64,000 nt of DNA from Haloferula helveola (GCF_037076345.1 NZ_AP024702.1:3224001-3288000); one strand, 5' to 3'; positions 28,158 through 39,137 are shown, numbered from the stretch's first letter. Translations and numbers: made by a program. The notes: generated by a model not told the origin, from the sequence alone.

Positions 28158-31100
28158 GGCCTCGTCATGGTTTCGTCGAGGTTCAGGATCGTACTGGTCA
28201 CGTAGTACCACGCGGCCAACTCGGTCTTGTGCGCGTGTTTCGGACGGTAGGCGATCGACTTGTCGTCGAGCAGCGCCGCGGCGGCCTTCGGGTCGGCGGC
28301 GAGGCGAGCGCGCTGTCCGGCGAGGAGCTCGAGCAGGCGGTCCGACTCGGCCTGCGATGGCTTTCGCGCCAGCGCGAACCCGAATGCGCTCGCGATGCGC
28401 TCGGTGTCGGTGCCGGCTTCTCCGAGCACGCGGTCGGCGAAGGCAACGGCCATCTCGACGAAGGCCGGGTCGTTCATCAGCGTCAACGCCTGCAGGGGAG
28501 TGTTGGTGCGCGGGCGGTCGACGGTGCACGCGGCCCTGTCGGGCGCATCGAAGTTGACCATGCTGGGGTAGGGGGCGGCGCGGCGGTAAACGACATAGAT
28601 TCCACGGCGCCAGCGGTCTTCGTCGCGGTTCTCGATCCACTTCGGCTCATTGCGGCCGACCTGCCGCCAGACACCCGGAGGTTGGTAGGGCATGACCGGC
28701 GGGCCGTGCATTTTCCCGGAAAGCAGGCCGCTGAAGGCGAGGGCGTTGTCGCGCACCCGCTCGGCATTCAGTCGGAACCGCGGCGCCCGGGCGTAGAGGC
28801 GGTTGTCGGGATCGATCTCCCGGTCGACCGAGCTGATCCGCGACGACTGCTTGTAGGTGTCGGACGTCACCATCGAGCGCAGCACGTGCTTGCGATTCCA
28901 GCCGGAGTCCATGAGCTCGACCGCGAGCCAGTCGAGAAGCTCGGGGTGGGTCGGCGGTTCGCACTGGGTCCCGAAGTCCTCGAGGGTGGCGACCAGTCCG
29001 CGGCCGAAGAGGGCGGACCACCAACGGTTCACCGCGACGCGCGCGGTCAGCGGATTGTCGCGTCGCACCAGCCAACGCGCGAGATCGAGACGGTCGGGTG
29101 TAGCGCCGGTGGTCTTGAGACCGGGCAGGGTGGCCGGGGTGTTCGGTCCGACTTCGTCACCCGGGCTCAGGTAGTTGCCGCGATCGAAGATCCGCGTTTC
29201 CCGCGGTTCGTTCATTTCCACCATCACCAGGGCCTGGTCCGGCTTGAGCTTCGAGAGGCGCTTCTGGAGTTCCTCCAGCTTCGACTGCATCGCGAGGCGC
29301 TCCGGATTGCTGGTGTTGAAATGGTCGCGTAGCTGTTTCTTCTCGGCCTTGGTCAGGGCGCCGGGCTCCTTCGTGAGAATCCGGACTACCGGCTCCGGCA
29401 GCGGTTCCTGACCGTCGGGGCTGACGAGCCCGAGGATCCGGACCCTGCCCAAAGTACGGCCCCGGCCGTAGTTCTGGGTCAGTTCGACACTCAGCACGCT
29501 GCCCGGCGACACCGGCGAGCGGGTGAGGAAGGTCGCGTGGTGCGGCTTTCCGAACTTGGGGGCAATGGCCCAGCCGGTGCGCGGTTCACCGTCGATCGCG
29601 TGGGCGACCGGCCACTTGTCCTGAGAGAAATCGGCCTTGGCGTTGAAAAGCTCGACCGCTGCCGCCTTGTCCGAGCCGGTCGGCGCTGCCTGCACCTCGA
29701 ATTCGTTGAGCACGAAGTTCGGTCGTTCCTCGTCGCCCCGTCCCGGACCTTTGCCGGGAAGCTCGGGGTGGGTGAGGGTTTCGAGACGGAAGCCCCACAG
29801 CGGCTCCGACGGGCTCTCGAGCTTCACCGTGTAAACGGTGGTGCCGGGAAGGTTGCCGGAGATCAGCACCGAGTGGTCTTCGAGCACCTGATGGTCCTCG
29901 CCACCGGTCGATTCGAATCCCGCGACTTCCAGCGGCGCCCAGCGGGGAGGGTCCGCGAGGGATGCCCGGGCTTCCTTCGCCCATTGTTCGAAGGACGGGC
30001 CGGCATCGCGGCTGTTCAACTGCTTGCGCAGCTCCTCGATTTCCTTGGTCAACCGCTGCTGTTCCTCCTTTTTCCCACCGGCGAGCGGCAGGTCGAGGAA
30101 GGGGCCGACGAAGTCGTGCGACACGTCCGTCTTGCCGCTCGGCAGTTCGACCTCGAGCGGCGTGTTGTTGAAGAACGCGAAGAACGAATAGTAGTCCTCC
30201 ATCGAGAGTGCGTCGTACTTGTGATCGTGGCACTGGGCGCATTCGAGAGTGAGGCCGAGCCAGACCGTGGCCGTCGTGTTGACGCGGTCGACGACCTGGT
30301 TCACCCGGTTTTCCTCGGGATCCACACCGGCTTCGACGTTGCACGGCACGGTGCGGTGGAAGCCGGTCGCGATCCGGTTTGCCAAAGTCGGCTCGGGCAG
30401 CAGGTCACCGGCGATCTGCTCGATGGTGAAGCGGTCGTAGGGAAGGTTCGCGTTGATCGCGTCGATCACCCAGTCGCGATACGGCCATGAGTCGCGGAGC
30501 TGGTCGGCTTGGAACCCGTTCGAGTCGGCGTAGCGCGCGAGATCGAGCCACGGCCGCGCCCAACGTTCGCCGAAGCGGGGGGAGGCGAGCAGGCGATCGA
30601 CCAACGCGGTGTAGGCCGCGTCCGGACCGTTGGCGAACTCGGTGAGGAATGCCGCCGTCTCCTCCGGCGTCGGCGGCAGGCCGATCAGATCGAGCGATAC
30701 TCGGCGGATCAGCACTTCGGGCGGTGCTTCCGGGCTCGGTTCGAGAGAAGTGCCCTTGAGCTTCTCCCGGACGAAATGATCCACCGGGTGGGAGTCGCCG
30801 AAGTCCGCGTCGGCCCGCTCCGGAGGGAGGTAGGCCCAGTGCTTCTCGTACTTCGCGCCGGAATCGATCCAGCGTTCGAGCAATTGCTTCTGCGCGTCGG
30901 TGAGTACCCGGTTCGACTTCGGCGGCGGCATGCGCTCGGTGCGGTCGGTGCTGTGGATCATCTCGACCAGCAGGCTCTCGGACGCTCTCCCCGGAACGAT
31001 CGCCGGTCCGGTGTCGCCGCCCTCGACCGCACCCTCGAAGGTGTCGAGCCGCAACCCGGATTCCCGGGCGGCCGAGTCGGGCCCGTGGCAATGGAAGCAA

Positions 31101-31210
31101 TTCTCCGAGAGGATCGGCCGGATGTCCCGGTTGAAGGAGATTTCCGCACTCTCCTCGCCCTGCCCGAGAAGGGGCAGCGCCAGAAACAACGCGGACAGGG
31201 AACGCTTCAT
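28154..31210 (-). CDS. PSCyt1-DUF1549-DUF1553 protein
   Basis: A 1018-residue exported protein. A signal peptide (about 1-18) is followed by the PSCyt1 heme-binding region ([20 protein letters not shown], CxxCH near residue 38), then DUF1549 (about 140-350) and DUF1553 at the C-terminus ([26 protein letters not shown]). The carbohydrate-binding-like middle is about 430-600. Likely a periplasmic or surface c-type cytochrome used with its DUF1501 partner. The upstream gene of a two-gene operon. Confidence 0.88.
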   Translation of the reverse strand: MKRSLSALFLALPLLGQGEESAEISFNRDIRPILSENCFHCHGPDSAARESGLRLDTFEGAVEGGDTGPAIVPGRASESLLVEMIHSTDRTERMPPPKSNRVLTDAQKQLLERWIDSGAKYEKHWAYLPPERADADFGDSHPVDHFVREKLKGTSLEPSPEAPPEVLIRRVSLDLIGLPPTPEETAAFLTEFANGPDAAYTALVDRLLASPRFGERWARPWLDLARYADSNGFQADQLRDSWPYRDWVIDAINANLPYDRFTIEQIAGDLLPEPTLANRIATGFHRTVPCNVEAGVDPEENRVNQVVDRVNTTATVWLGLTLECAQCHDHKYDALSMEDYYSFFAFFNNTPLEVELPSGKTDVSHDFVGPFLDLPLAGGKKEEQQRLTKEIEELRKQLNSRDAGPSFEQWAKEARASLADPPRWAPLEVAGFESTGGEDHQVLEDHSVLISGNLPGTTVYTVKLESPSEPLWGFRLETLTHPELPGKGPGRGDEERPNFVLNEFEVQAAPTGSDKAAAVELFNAKADFSQDKWPVAHAIDGEPRTGWAIAPKFGKPHHATFLTRSPVSPGSVLSVELTQNYGRGRTLGRVRILGLVSPDGQEPLPEPVVRILTKEPGALTKAEKKQLRDHFNTSNPERLAMQSKLEELQKRLSKLKPDQALVMVEMNEPRETRIFDRGNYLSPGDEVGPNTPATLPGLKTTGATPDRLDLARWLVRRDNPLTARVAVNRWWSALFGRGLVATLEDFGTQCEPPTHPELLDWLAVELMDSGWNRKHVLRSMVTSDTYKQSSRISSVDREIDPDNRLYARAPRFRLNAERVRDNALAFSGLLSGKMHGPPVMPYQPPGVWRQVGRNEPKWIENRDEDRWRRGIYVVYRRAAPYPSMVNFDAPDRAACTVDRPRTNTPLQALTLMNDPAFVEMAVAFADRVLGEAGTDTERIASAFGFALARKPSQAESDRLLELLAGQRARLAADPKAAAALLDDKSIAYRPKHAHKTELAAWYYVTSTILNLDETMTRP

Positions 31211-31263
31211 GCCGGTGGGCCTACGTGCAGCCGTTGCAGGCTATTTCAGGACGCGCACGGTGG

Positions 31264-31429
<166 letters not shown>

Positions 31430-31550
31430 ACAGCCCCGAAGGGGCGACGGCATTTAGCCACGGGGTTCACCCCGTGGATTCAGAGTGGTGGTTGATTCGG
31501 AGCCCCGGAGGGGCGCAGGCGGACGTGGCTCCATCCCAGAAACCCCGCCT
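31430..31550. repeat. REP-like palindromes
   Basis: Short hairpins GCCCCGAAGGGGC, CACGGGGTTCACCCCGTG and GCCCCGGAGGGGC follow the microsatellites, just past the end of intI. Confidence 0.5.
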
Positions 31551-31582
31551 CACGCGGCATCTCGTGGGACCTCCAAGACTTC

Positions 31583-32923
<1,341 letters not shown>

Positions 32924-32945
32924 GTGAACACTGTTCACTTGAAAC
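32924..32945. promoter_or_regulatory. Possible LexA-like operator at the start of intI
   Basis: GTGAACA-C-TGTTCAC is a perfect 15-bp palindrome with a one-base centre, directly upstream of the intI ATG on the minus strand. The downstream part also reads TGTTC-ACTT-GAAAC, similar to the TGTTC-N4-GAACA motif I recall for verrucomicrobial LexA. intI is often SOS-controlled in other phyla. The site is an inference. Confidence 0.35.
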
Positions 32946-33169
32946 CTATTTGCAGTCCAGAGAGAAATCGATACTTCGTTTATGTTCGTATTCCAAGGTT
33001 GTGCAGCATCGGTGCTATCGGTGGCGCCATCGATCCCGATTCGCGACGCATATCGGTTGCCACGCACCTCCAGAAAATTCAAAGCTCTGAACGAAACAAG
33101 ATCCTCAATGCAGCTCCCCCGAAACCGCCGTTCCCCCTTGATCTTCCAACGTCTGGGGGTTCCATTGGG

Positions 33170-33236
33170 CCTCAAGACAGAAGCGATTGCCATCCCGGCA
33201 TATCACCCTCCCGTCTGACTAATAACACTGTTGTGC
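33170..33236 (+). other. attI: attI recombination site
   Basis: The intI-proximal cassette junction reads ACTG^TTGTGC. Cassette 1 begins TTGTGCAAAG here and begins the same way at its second location (42726), so the G at 33230 is the last base of attI. Bases 32940-33230 carry no convincing gene. A promoter for the cassettes (Pc) should be here but I could not place it reliably. Confidence 0.75.
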
Positions 33237-33243
33237 AAAGAAT

Positions 33244-33660
33244 ATGACGGATGCTGAAGTCGAAGAACTGACCGCCGAGAGGCATCGCAGATCGACGGCC
33301 CACGATCCTCGATTCTCGGCTGACGATACCGCCAAGATTCTTGAAGCGTTCGGAGCGGATCTTCCCCCTGAATTCATCGCGTTCAGGAAGCTGCTCCCAT
33401 TCTACAACGTCACCGGGGACCATCTCCCAGCCAATGAGATGACCGCCACCTACGACTGGGAGGCCGCCAACAACCCGAATTTCACCGAGGATTTCATTCC
33501 GTTCTATGCGATCGGCAATGGGGATTTCCTGTGCCTGTCCAGGTCGGCAGGTCGGCCTTCTCCTGTCCTTTACGTGGCTCACGATGATCCTGAAGTGGCC
33601 GTGCTTCACCCCAGCTTTTCGGATTACTTGCGGAATGCCGAGTGGTATTCGGAGCAGTGA
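33244..33660 (+). CDS. Cassette 1: SMI1/KNR4 (SUKH)-like protein
   Basis: A 138-residue soluble protein. Segments such as LPPEFIAFRKLLPFYN, AIGNGDFLCLSRS and PVLYVAHDD fit the SUKH (SMI1/KNR4) fold. That fold is found in immunity proteins that neutralise contact-dependent toxins, and also in other roles. No toxin partner is present in the cassette. It begins 13 bases after the G^TT junction, without a Shine-Dalgarno sequence. First in the array, so probably the best expressed. Identical copy at 42739 (cassette 17). Confidence 0.7.
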   Translation: MTDAEVEELTAERHRRSTAHDPRFSADDTAKILEAFGADLPPEFIAFRKLLPFYNVTGDHLPANEMTATYDWEAANNPNFTEDFIPFYAIGNGDFLCLSRSAGRPSPVLYVAHDDPEVAVLHPSFSDYLRNAEWYSEQ

Positions 33661-33683
33661 GCCTCCAAGCAAAACGAAGAAAG

Positions 33684-33809
33684 GCACAACAAGCCGCCGC
33701 ACCGAACCGCTGCCCCGCCTCTAGTTCCAGCCGCTATGATCGTTCAACCTTCAACCCACAGTCGAAGCCTCGCTCCCGGGCAGCGGTCCGGTGGGCTTTG
33801 ACGTTGGCC
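33684..33809 (+). repeat. attC1
   Basis: R'' GCACAAC to R' GTTGGCC. Ends cassette 1; the cut is after G33803. Confidence 0.85.
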
Positions 33810-33830
33810 CAAAAATTAGACTCCCCTGCG

Positions 33831-34325
33831 ATGCGCCTTTGCACCTTGGCCGCGATTCTCTCATCGGGCCTGATCACTTCATGCACCAAGAGCGAGCTGC
33901 GATACGAATCGGCGAGCATGGAGCCGTCAATCACGCGAGGCGAACTGATTACGATCGAGCCAGCAGCATACCGTGGCTCGAAGCCTGCACGATGGGACGT
34001 TGTGTTGTTCGAGGCACCCACCGGAAGTGGTGGTAGTTGGGCGTCGAGGATTGCCGGCTTGCCGGGAGAGACTGTCAACTTCCGCGACGGATCCCTTTTG
34101 ATCGACGGAGAGCTTGTGGAGCGTCCAGCCCACGTAGCGATAGCAGGTTACCACGCCCCTGATGGTGACTTGAGTCCTGCAGCACCGGGTCCGGTGTCGT
34201 TCCCATTCAAGATCCCTGCCGGGAGCTACTTTGTCCTCGGCGACAACGTTGATAACGCTCTGGACAGTCGCTACTGGGGCGGGCTCGATGAAGCCAAGAT
34301 CCTGGGCAAGGTTGCGGGCAAGTAG
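33831..34325 (+). CDS. Cassette 2: lipoprotein with signal-peptidase-like (S26) fold lacking the catalytic lysine
   Basis: A 164-residue protein. A lipobox (LITSC, Cys18) is followed by signal-peptidase I boxes: SMEPSI (Ser29), the box GLPGE (residues 76-80) and GDNVDNALDSRYWG. In LepB the second box is preceded by the general-base lysine, normally K-R; here the pair reads S-R (Ser72-Arg73). The Ser/Lys dyad would therefore be broken. It may not act as a classical signal peptidase. Identical copy at 43969 (cassette 19). Confidence 0.7.
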   Translation: MRLCTLAAILSSGLITSCTKSELRYESASMEPSITRGELITIEPAAYRGSKPARWDVVLFEAPTGSGGSWASRIAGLPGETVNFRDGSLLIDGELVERPAHVAIAGYHAPDGDLSPAAPGPVSFPFKIPAGSYFVLGDNVDNALDSRYWGGLDEAKILGKVAGK

Positions 34326-34338
34326 CTAGACCAACCAA

Positions 34339-34470
34339 GGCCAACAAGTCGGAGCAGGACGACGCCTACCAGCGGCCTTGTTGAAAATCGGTTTTGGTGA
34401 TTCATTGCCTTCAACAGAGTTCGGGAGCGCCGCTTTAAGGCCCGGCGCCGCCTGTCCTCAAACGTTCTGC
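34339..34470 (+). repeat. attC2
   Basis: R'' GGCCAAC to R' GTTCTGC. Ends cassette 2; cut after G34464. Confidence 0.85.
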
Positions 34471-34483
34471 TGAATATTTCAGA

Positions 34484-34933
34484 ATGAAGCATGCTCTAGC
34501 TATTTTCTTCGCTGTCTTGGCGCTACTTGCAATGGTGGATGCGAAGCCGAAGGCTGAGAAGAAGGGCGTTACTTTTTTCGAGCTTGAGTTTCAAGAGAAG
34601 CGAGAAGCTATCCGCATCTACAAGATCAAAGGAACGAAGGAGCTCAATCCCACCAATTCTGATCGTATCCGCCGAGCATTTGATGCCAAGGAGCTCGAGC
34701 CGCCTGAGCTACTCGATGTGCTTGTCGACTACTTTGCAGTTCGTATTGATGGAGAGCTCCTGTTTGTCGTCGAGATGGAGCATCGGGGCTTTACGGTTTT
34801 CCCTGCCAAGGAGTCTGAAGGAGGCATTGAACGACCCATTGCTGGGGCGAGATTACTCGGGAAGCTCCCGAACGTTAAGGATCTTCTGAAGCGTGATTTT
34901 CGAGAAGGTGAACCTAAGGATCGGGACAAATGA
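34484..34933 (+). CDS. Cassette 3: secreted 149-residue protein
   Basis: A signal peptide (about 1-20, ending VDAKP) precedes a mixed, mildly charged domain containing ELEFQEKREAIRIYKIKGTK. Not recognised as a family. It starts 20 bases after the cassette junction. Identical copy at 41124 (cassette 14). Confidence 0.6.
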   Translation: MKHALAIFFAVLALLAMVDAKPKAEKKGVTFFELEFQEKREAIRIYKIKGTKELNPTNSDRIRRAFDAKELEPPELLDVLVDYFAVRIDGELLFVVEMEHRGFTVFPAKESEGGIERPIAGARLLGKLPNVKDLLKRDFREGEPKDRDK

Positions 34934-34935
34934 AT

Positions 34936-35066
34936 GCAGAACAAGTCGGAGATGGCGACACCTTACAGCGGCCTTGTCGAAAATCCGATTTGATGGTTCG
35001 TTAGCCTTAATCAGGAAGGGGTGCCGATTTCAGTTCACCGGTGCCGCCATTCCTCTGACGTTCTGC
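34936..35066 (+). repeat. attC3
   Basis: R'' GCAGAAC to R' GTTCTGC. Ends cassette 3; cut after G35060. Confidence 0.85.
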
Positions 35067-35071
35067 TGAGA

Positions 35072-35683
35072 ATGAGACAAGCGCTCCTCATCATCGGTTG
35101 CTGCTGTAGCGTGTCGCTTGCCCCGTTCGTCGTTGCTGAGCTGGAGGGCGAGTATCCGCCCCAACCACTTTGTGTCTACACGCTGGCCGACGACGACTAC
35201 ATCCGGGCGGGAGCGCCGAGAATTCCAGTTGTCGTCACTGTCCTCAATGCCAACGGCAAGCCAATCGAAGGTGCCGCCGTCGCGCTGATGCGACTTGGCG
35301 AGGGCGGATTCACCGAGAGCGATGTTCAGGGACCGGCGAATCCACGAACTGATGGATCCGGAACAGCGGTGCTCCAGTATCCGGCAACCACGACGATGAA
35401 CTACCTTCTTGATTTGCCTGAGGTCCATCTCGATCTGATTGGCGCCATTACTGCCGTTCATCCGGATCTCGGGACGGCCAGTGTTGAACTCGGCGATCTC
35501 TACAAAGAGCCCTTGAAGCTATTTGACACCGCTATGACACCTTGGGTCACGGTCCGCTTCGGCCCAGAGCCCAAAACCAACAATGCAGAACAAGGCGGCG
35601 CTGGAGAACCCGCTACCCGCTCCGAGTCGGATTCGGAGGGTGGCCAGAAACCTCAACCAGAAGCGGAGGGGCGCTCCCGGTAG
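35072..35683 (+). CDS. Cassette 4: secreted protein with an attC-encoded tail
   Basis: A 203-residue protein with a signal peptide (about 1-22) and a beta-sandwich-like domain (VVVTVLNANGKPIEGAAVALMR) resembling carboxypeptidase-regulatory/Ig-like folds. Residues 172-203 are translated from attC4 and resemble the tails of cassettes 6 and 37, although the proteins are otherwise unrelated. Function unknown. Identical copy at 43310 (cassette 18). Confidence 0.6.
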   Translation: MRQALLIIGCCCSVSLAPFVVAELEGEYPPQPLCVYTLADDDYIRAGAPRIPVVVTVLNANGKPIEGAAVALMRLGEGGFTESDVQGPANPRTDGSGTAVLQYPATTTMNYLLDLPEVHLDLIGAITAVHPDLGTASVELGDLYKEPLKLFDTAMTPWVTVRFGPEPKTNNAEQGGAGEPATRSESDSEGGQKPQPEAEGRSR

Positions 35684-35709
35684 CGGGTCCCAGGCCTTCA
35701 ACGTTCGCT
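35585..35709 (+). repeat. attC4
   Basis: R'' GCAGAAC to R' GTTCGCT. Its first part is read as the C-terminal tail of cassette 4. Cut after G35703. Confidence 0.85.
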
Positions 35710-35715
35710 AAAAAA

Positions 35716-36351
35716 ATGAGCACCAAAGTCCCGTGCACGAAATGTGGAGCGCTCATCCTGCCGACGACAGCGCAGGCTACTGGAGGTGTCTGCATGCCCT
35801 GCAAGCAGGGGAATCGCGAGAACTTGGAAAGAGCCAAAGAATATTATAAGAAGCAGAAAGAGTATAACCCGGTCAGGGAGCTCTGGAAGTCACTCGTTCT
35901 TCGAGTCCACAAAACCGAAGAGGGCTATAAGGGGCTAAATCCTGCGGAGCGCACCTATTGGTGCATCGGAATCCTTGAAGGAGAAGTTTACAACGGCGGG
36001 TTTCATCAGTTCTTCACCAATAGCTCGGGCGAGCATTACAGTGATGTCATTGATGCACTGCTTGAGGTGAACGCATTTGAGAGCTTGAGACTACTTCGCG
36101 AGGCTGCCGAACTCTTATTCGAAGATGGTCAGGTGCCAACGGACAGAGCTCTTCGGAATTCTCTGATTAAGGACTACCCAAAAGAGGGATACAAAGAGGC
36201 TGCGTGGTGCATTCGGCTTGACGAGCTTGACAAGGCCTACTGGTCGAATCCCGACGCGCTGGCAGAAAAGCTTGAGAGGTATGCGGAAGAACATGACCTC
36301 GTAACACCATTCAAACAGGAAGCGAACAAGTCGGTGGACTCAACGCGCTAA
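35716..36351 (+). CDS. Cassette 5: zinc-ribbon DUF4375 protein
   Basis: A 211-residue protein. Residues 7-29 form a zinc-ribbon-like CxxC...CxxC set (CTKCG and CMPCK). The main part has YNGGFHQFFTNSSGEHYSD (about residue 95), the signature of DUF4375, a family often encoded near polymorphic toxin immunity genes. The last about 10 residues come from attC5. Function unknown; immunity-like by association. Identical copy at 45617 (cassette 22). Confidence 0.68.
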   Translation: MSTKVPCTKCGALILPTTAQATGGVCMPCKQGNRENLERAKEYYKKQKEYNPVRELWKSLVLRVHKTEEGYKGLNPAERTYWCIGILEGEVYNGGFHQFFTNSSGEHYSDVIDALLEVNAFESLRLLREAAELLFEDGQVPTDRALRNSLIKDYPKEGYKEAAWCIRLDELDKAYWSNPDALAEKLERYAEEHDLVTPFKQEANKSVDSTR

Positions 36352-36379
36352 CGCGCGCGAGTCACCTTTGACGTTCGGC
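36321..36379 (+). repeat. attC5 (short type)
   Basis: R'' AGCGAAC to R' GTTCGGC, only 59 bases, with a strong GCG-rich hairpin. Most sites in the array are 119-133 bases. The copy after cassette 22 has the same length. Confidence 0.8.
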
Positions 36380-36403
36380 AGAGATCGCCATGCTTCGTTC
36401 GTA

Positions 36404-36979
36404 ATGAAAACCAGCTCCCGATTCGTAGCCTTGTTCGTGCTCACCTTGGTTAGCATGGCCGCGCTCAATGCCTCGGCACAGTCGCTCAAGCCAGCAAATG
36501 CCGATGCTGAACCCTTTGCGAAGGACCTGATCATCCTCGCCTACAGCAATGATGACTCCAACTGGGGTGTCGGGCTTAGTTTGACGGATCAGTTTCGTTT
36601 TGATGGCACACCGACCGTTGGCGTCTCAATTGGAAGCGTTCACAGCGCAAGCCCATTCTTCGACGGCCTTATGCTACTGCACAAGAACGAGGAAGAGCAT
36701 CAGATCGCGCCGAGTGGGCACGGAATGGTCTGGTTGGCCAATTCAAAGACTCTTGAGAGCATGGAGATTACGATAGATGCCACCTACAAGCATCGCCCGG
36801 TCTCTGTAACAGTTCGATTCGTAGTGCAGGATGGCAAGCCCACGGGTTACGAAGTAGCTCTCAATGACGATATGCCGGAAGCCGAACAAGGCGGCGCTGG
36901 ACGACCCGCTACCAGCCGCGAGTCGGATTCGGAAGGTGCTGACAAATCTCAACCAGAAGCGGAGGGGTCTTCCCGGTAG
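36404..36979 (+). CDS. Cassette 6: secreted protein with attC tail
   Basis: A 191-residue protein with a signal peptide (about 1-25, ending NASAQ) and a beta-rich domain. Residues 160-191 come from attC6 and match the pattern of the tails on cassettes 4 and 37 (Ser/Glu/Gly/Gln-rich). Not recognised. Only cassette 6 is single copy within the first eight. Confidence 0.55.
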   Translation: MKTSSRFVALFVLTLVSMAALNASAQSLKPANADAEPFAKDLIILAYSNDDSNWGVGLSLTDQFRFDGTPTVGVSIGSVHSASPFFDGLMLLHKNEEEHQIAPSGHGMVWLANSKTLESMEITIDATYKHRPVSVTVRFVVQDGKPTGYEVALNDDMPEAEQGGAGRPATSRESDSEGADKSQPEAEGSSR

Positions 36980-37006
36980 CGGGTCGCCAGGCCTTCAACG
37001 TTCGCT
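36881..37006 (+). repeat. attC6
   Basis: R'' GCCGAAC to R' GTTCGCT. Cut after G37000. Confidence 0.85.
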
Positions 37007-37012
37007 AAAGAA

Positions 37013-37411
37013 ATGTTACCAGGTGTTCCAACGGGCATATTTGCGAGCATCGCCCGATCATCGAAACTTGGTGATCTGCCCGCTATCGTTGCGAGCATCC
37101 TCCTTCCGTCCCTCGCGGTCTCCATCTGGATCTCATGGCGAGGAGGGTTGGCGGGCCGAGGTCTCGGGAGGACTTGCACGGAAGCATGGGGTGCATCGCT
37201 GCTTTGTGGCTGGGTTTGTGTCTATTTGGTATTGGCCGACTTCCGGAGGACTTCGGACATCATCCTGTCTATCCCGATTGCGGGACTGGTCGCAGGCCTC
37301 GGGAGCCTGATTCCTGCTTTCGGCTTTGCACTGATCGGGTATGCTTTCGGCGCCCGGAGGCGGACGTCGATCCACGTCTCGAGGACAGATCCCTCTGAGC
37401 ACTCTCCCTAG
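37013..37411 (+). CDS. Cassette 7: 132-residue membrane protein
   Basis: Three or four hydrophobic helices (about 21-41, 58-76, 84-115) and a basic C-terminal end. No family recognised. Identical copy at 46287 (cassette 23); a slightly diverged copy at 54706 (cassette 32; V36 to A and H130 to R among the changes). Confidence 0.6.
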   Translation: MLPGVPTGIFASIARSSKLGDLPAIVASILLPSLAVSIWISWRGGLAGRGLGRTCTEAWGASLLCGWVCVYLVLADFRRTSDIILSIPIAGLVAGLGSLIPAFGFALIGYAFGARRRTSIHVSRTDPSEHSP

Positions 37412-37423
37412 GGCAAACGACAA

Positions 37424-37555
37424 AGCGAACAAGGCGCTGGTGGACGACCCCTATCAGCGGTTTTGTTGCGTTCTTGCCGCCAGCATCGGAACCTGATTGA
37501 TTGTCCGTGGCTGCACTGGCGAGGTTACCGGGTCGCCACAGCTTTTACGTTCGCT
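37424..37555 (+). repeat. attC7
   Basis: R'' AGCGAAC to R' GTTCGCT. Cut after G37549. Confidence 0.85.
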
Positions 37556-37561
37556 GAAGAG

Positions 37562-37903
37562 ATGTTCTGGAACGGCTTTCGTAACCCTTTGACCGTCGCT
37601 TTACTTCTGCAGTTTGCGGTGATCTGCGGAGGGACGCTGATCACCATGGCCATGCTCAAAGTTCATGGCTACCCGGATGCCCCTCATTACATCTGGAATC
37701 CGGTTTCAGTGTTCATCAGGAGCTGGGGTTGGTGGGCGATCCTGATTCCGCCCATCTGGCTAGGCGTTCTACTTTGGCGGGGGGCCGATCTAGATGGCCT
37801 TCGTGCTGCAATCATCGCCTCGATTGTCGTGGTCGCGTTGATTGCATTCTATTGGTGGACGGCAGCAACCGCTGGGGCGTTCTATTGGACGGCGGGCCGT
37901 TGA
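37562..37903 (+). CDS. Cassette 8: 113-residue membrane protein (first of three copies)
   Basis: Three hydrophobic helices (about 10-30, 52-70, 83-102) separated by short loops; MFWNGFRNPLTVALLLQF is the N-terminus. Not recognised. The cassette is exactly 500 bases, as are cassettes 10 and 21. Confidence 0.62.
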   Translation: MFWNGFRNPLTVALLLQFAVICGGTLITMAMLKVHGYPDAPHYIWNPVSVFIRSWGWWAILIPPIWLGVLLWRGADLDGLRAAIIASIVVVALIAFYWWTAATAGAFYWTAGR

Positions 37904-37922
37904 GGTGTCGGACAATAGACGA

Positions 37923-38055
37923 AGCGAACAAGCTACTGGAGGGCGACCCCTATCAGCGGCCGTGTTGCGCGCTTGCCGCCACCTTTGGGTGCTGATTGAT
38001 TGCTCGCAGCGCTCCCGGTGCGGTTACCGGGGTCGCCTCAGTTTTGACGTTCTCC
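37923..38055 (+). repeat. attC8
   Basis: R'' AGCGAAC to R' GTTCTCC. Cut after G38049. Confidence 0.85.
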
Positions 38056-38060
38056 AGAAA

Positions 38061-38630
38061 ATGTTCTCTCAATTGGGCGTCATCACAATTTCCTTCGTGA
38101 CGCTTTGCGGCTGCGACAAGCCGAGTCACTCTACATCGCAAGAGTCCACCACCATGTCCGAATGGCACAAGCGCATCGTCGCATTTCACAAGCTCGACAA
38201 CGCTGACGATCCGGATTCGCTCGTCCTCGGTTCTCCCGCGTCGGCAGCATCGATCGCAGAGTTCGAGAAGGCGATTGGCTACTCGATGCCGGATGAGTTC
38301 AAGGAGCTGTATTCGGAATACGACGGTTTTGGCACCTCCCGAGATGGCGAGACCGATTGGTTCTTCCTGCCGATCTCGAAGCTTCCCGAACACGCGTCCG
38401 AGATCCGAGATTGGTTCCAGGAGACTCACCCCGAGCTTGCCAAGCGCTTCGTGCCGTTTGTCGATTGGGGCAACGGCGACGCCAGCGGATACGTCTTTTC
38501 GGAGACCGGCACTCTTTTGCCGGGGATCTTCATTTTCGAGCACGAGAGCTACGAGTTTGAAGAGGATCAGGGCTGGGAGGAGTTCCTGATTCCGGTCGAT
38601 TCCTCGATTCGCGCCTTTCTGACCGAATAA
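38061..38630 (+). CDS. Cassette 9: lipoprotein with SUKH (SMI1/KNR4) domain
   Basis: A 189-residue protein. A lipobox near residues 15-18 (TLCGC) precedes an SMI1/KNR4 domain with PDEFKELYSEYDGFG, WFFLPISKL and FVDWGNGDASGYVF. A lipid-anchored SUKH protein suggests immunity to a toxin entering or acting at the envelope. Second SUKH member in the array. Confidence 0.72.
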   Translation: MFSQLGVITISFVTLCGCDKPSHSTSQESTTMSEWHKRIVAFHKLDNADDPDSLVLGSPASAASIAEFEKAIGYSMPDEFKELYSEYDGFGTSRDGETDWFFLPISKLPEHASEIRDWFQETHPELAKRFVPFVDWGNGDASGYVFSETGTLLPGIFIFEHESYEFEEDQGWEEFLIPVDSSIRAFLTE

Positions 38631-38637
38631 TCCAATC

Positions 38638-38770
38638 GGAGAACAAGTCGCTGGTGGACGACCCCTATCAGCGGCTTTGTTGCGTTCTTGCCGCCAGCTT
38701 CGGGAGCTGCTTGGTTGTTCCTGGCTGCCCTGGTGAGGTCACCGGGGTCGCCACAGCTTTGACGTTCGCT
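38638..38770 (+). repeat. attC9
   Basis: R'' GGAGAAC to R' GTTCGCT. Cut after G38764. Confidence 0.82.
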
Positions 38771-38776
38771 GAAGAG

Positions 38777-39118
38777 ATGTTCTGGAACGGCTTTCGTAAC
38801 CCTTTGACCGTCGCTTTACTTCTGCAGTTTGCGGTGATCTGCGGAGGGACGCTGATCACCATGGCCATGCTCAAAGTTCATGGCTACCCGGATGCCCCTC
38901 ATTACATCTGGAATCCGGTTTCAGTGTTCATCAGGAGCTGGGGTTGGTGGGCGATCCTGATTCCGCCCATCTGGCTAGGCGTTCTACTTTGGCGGGGGGC
39001 CGATCTAGATGGCCTTCGTGCTGCAATCATCGCCTCGATTGTCGTGGTCGCGTTGATTGCATTCTATTGGTGGACGGCAGCAACCGCTGGGGCGTTCTAT
39101 TGGACGGCGGGCCGTTGA
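38777..39118 (+). CDS. Cassette 10: second copy of the 113-residue membrane protein
   Basis: Same protein as cassettes 8 and 21, in a 500-base cassette. It starts 12 bases after the junction, like the other two. Separated from cassette 8 by a single cassette. Confidence 0.62.
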   Translation: MFWNGFRNPLTVALLLQFAVICGGTLITMAMLKVHGYPDAPHYIWNPVSVFIRSWGWWAILIPPIWLGVLLWRGADLDGLRAAIIASIVVVALIAFYWWTAATAGAFYWTAGR

Positions 39119-39137
39119 GGTGTCGGACAATAGACGA

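Noticed and set aside
32924-33193. Longer IntI starting at 33193
   Set aside because: It would read through attI, and the added 90 residues resemble nothing in IntI. The ATG at 32923 gives a natural start.
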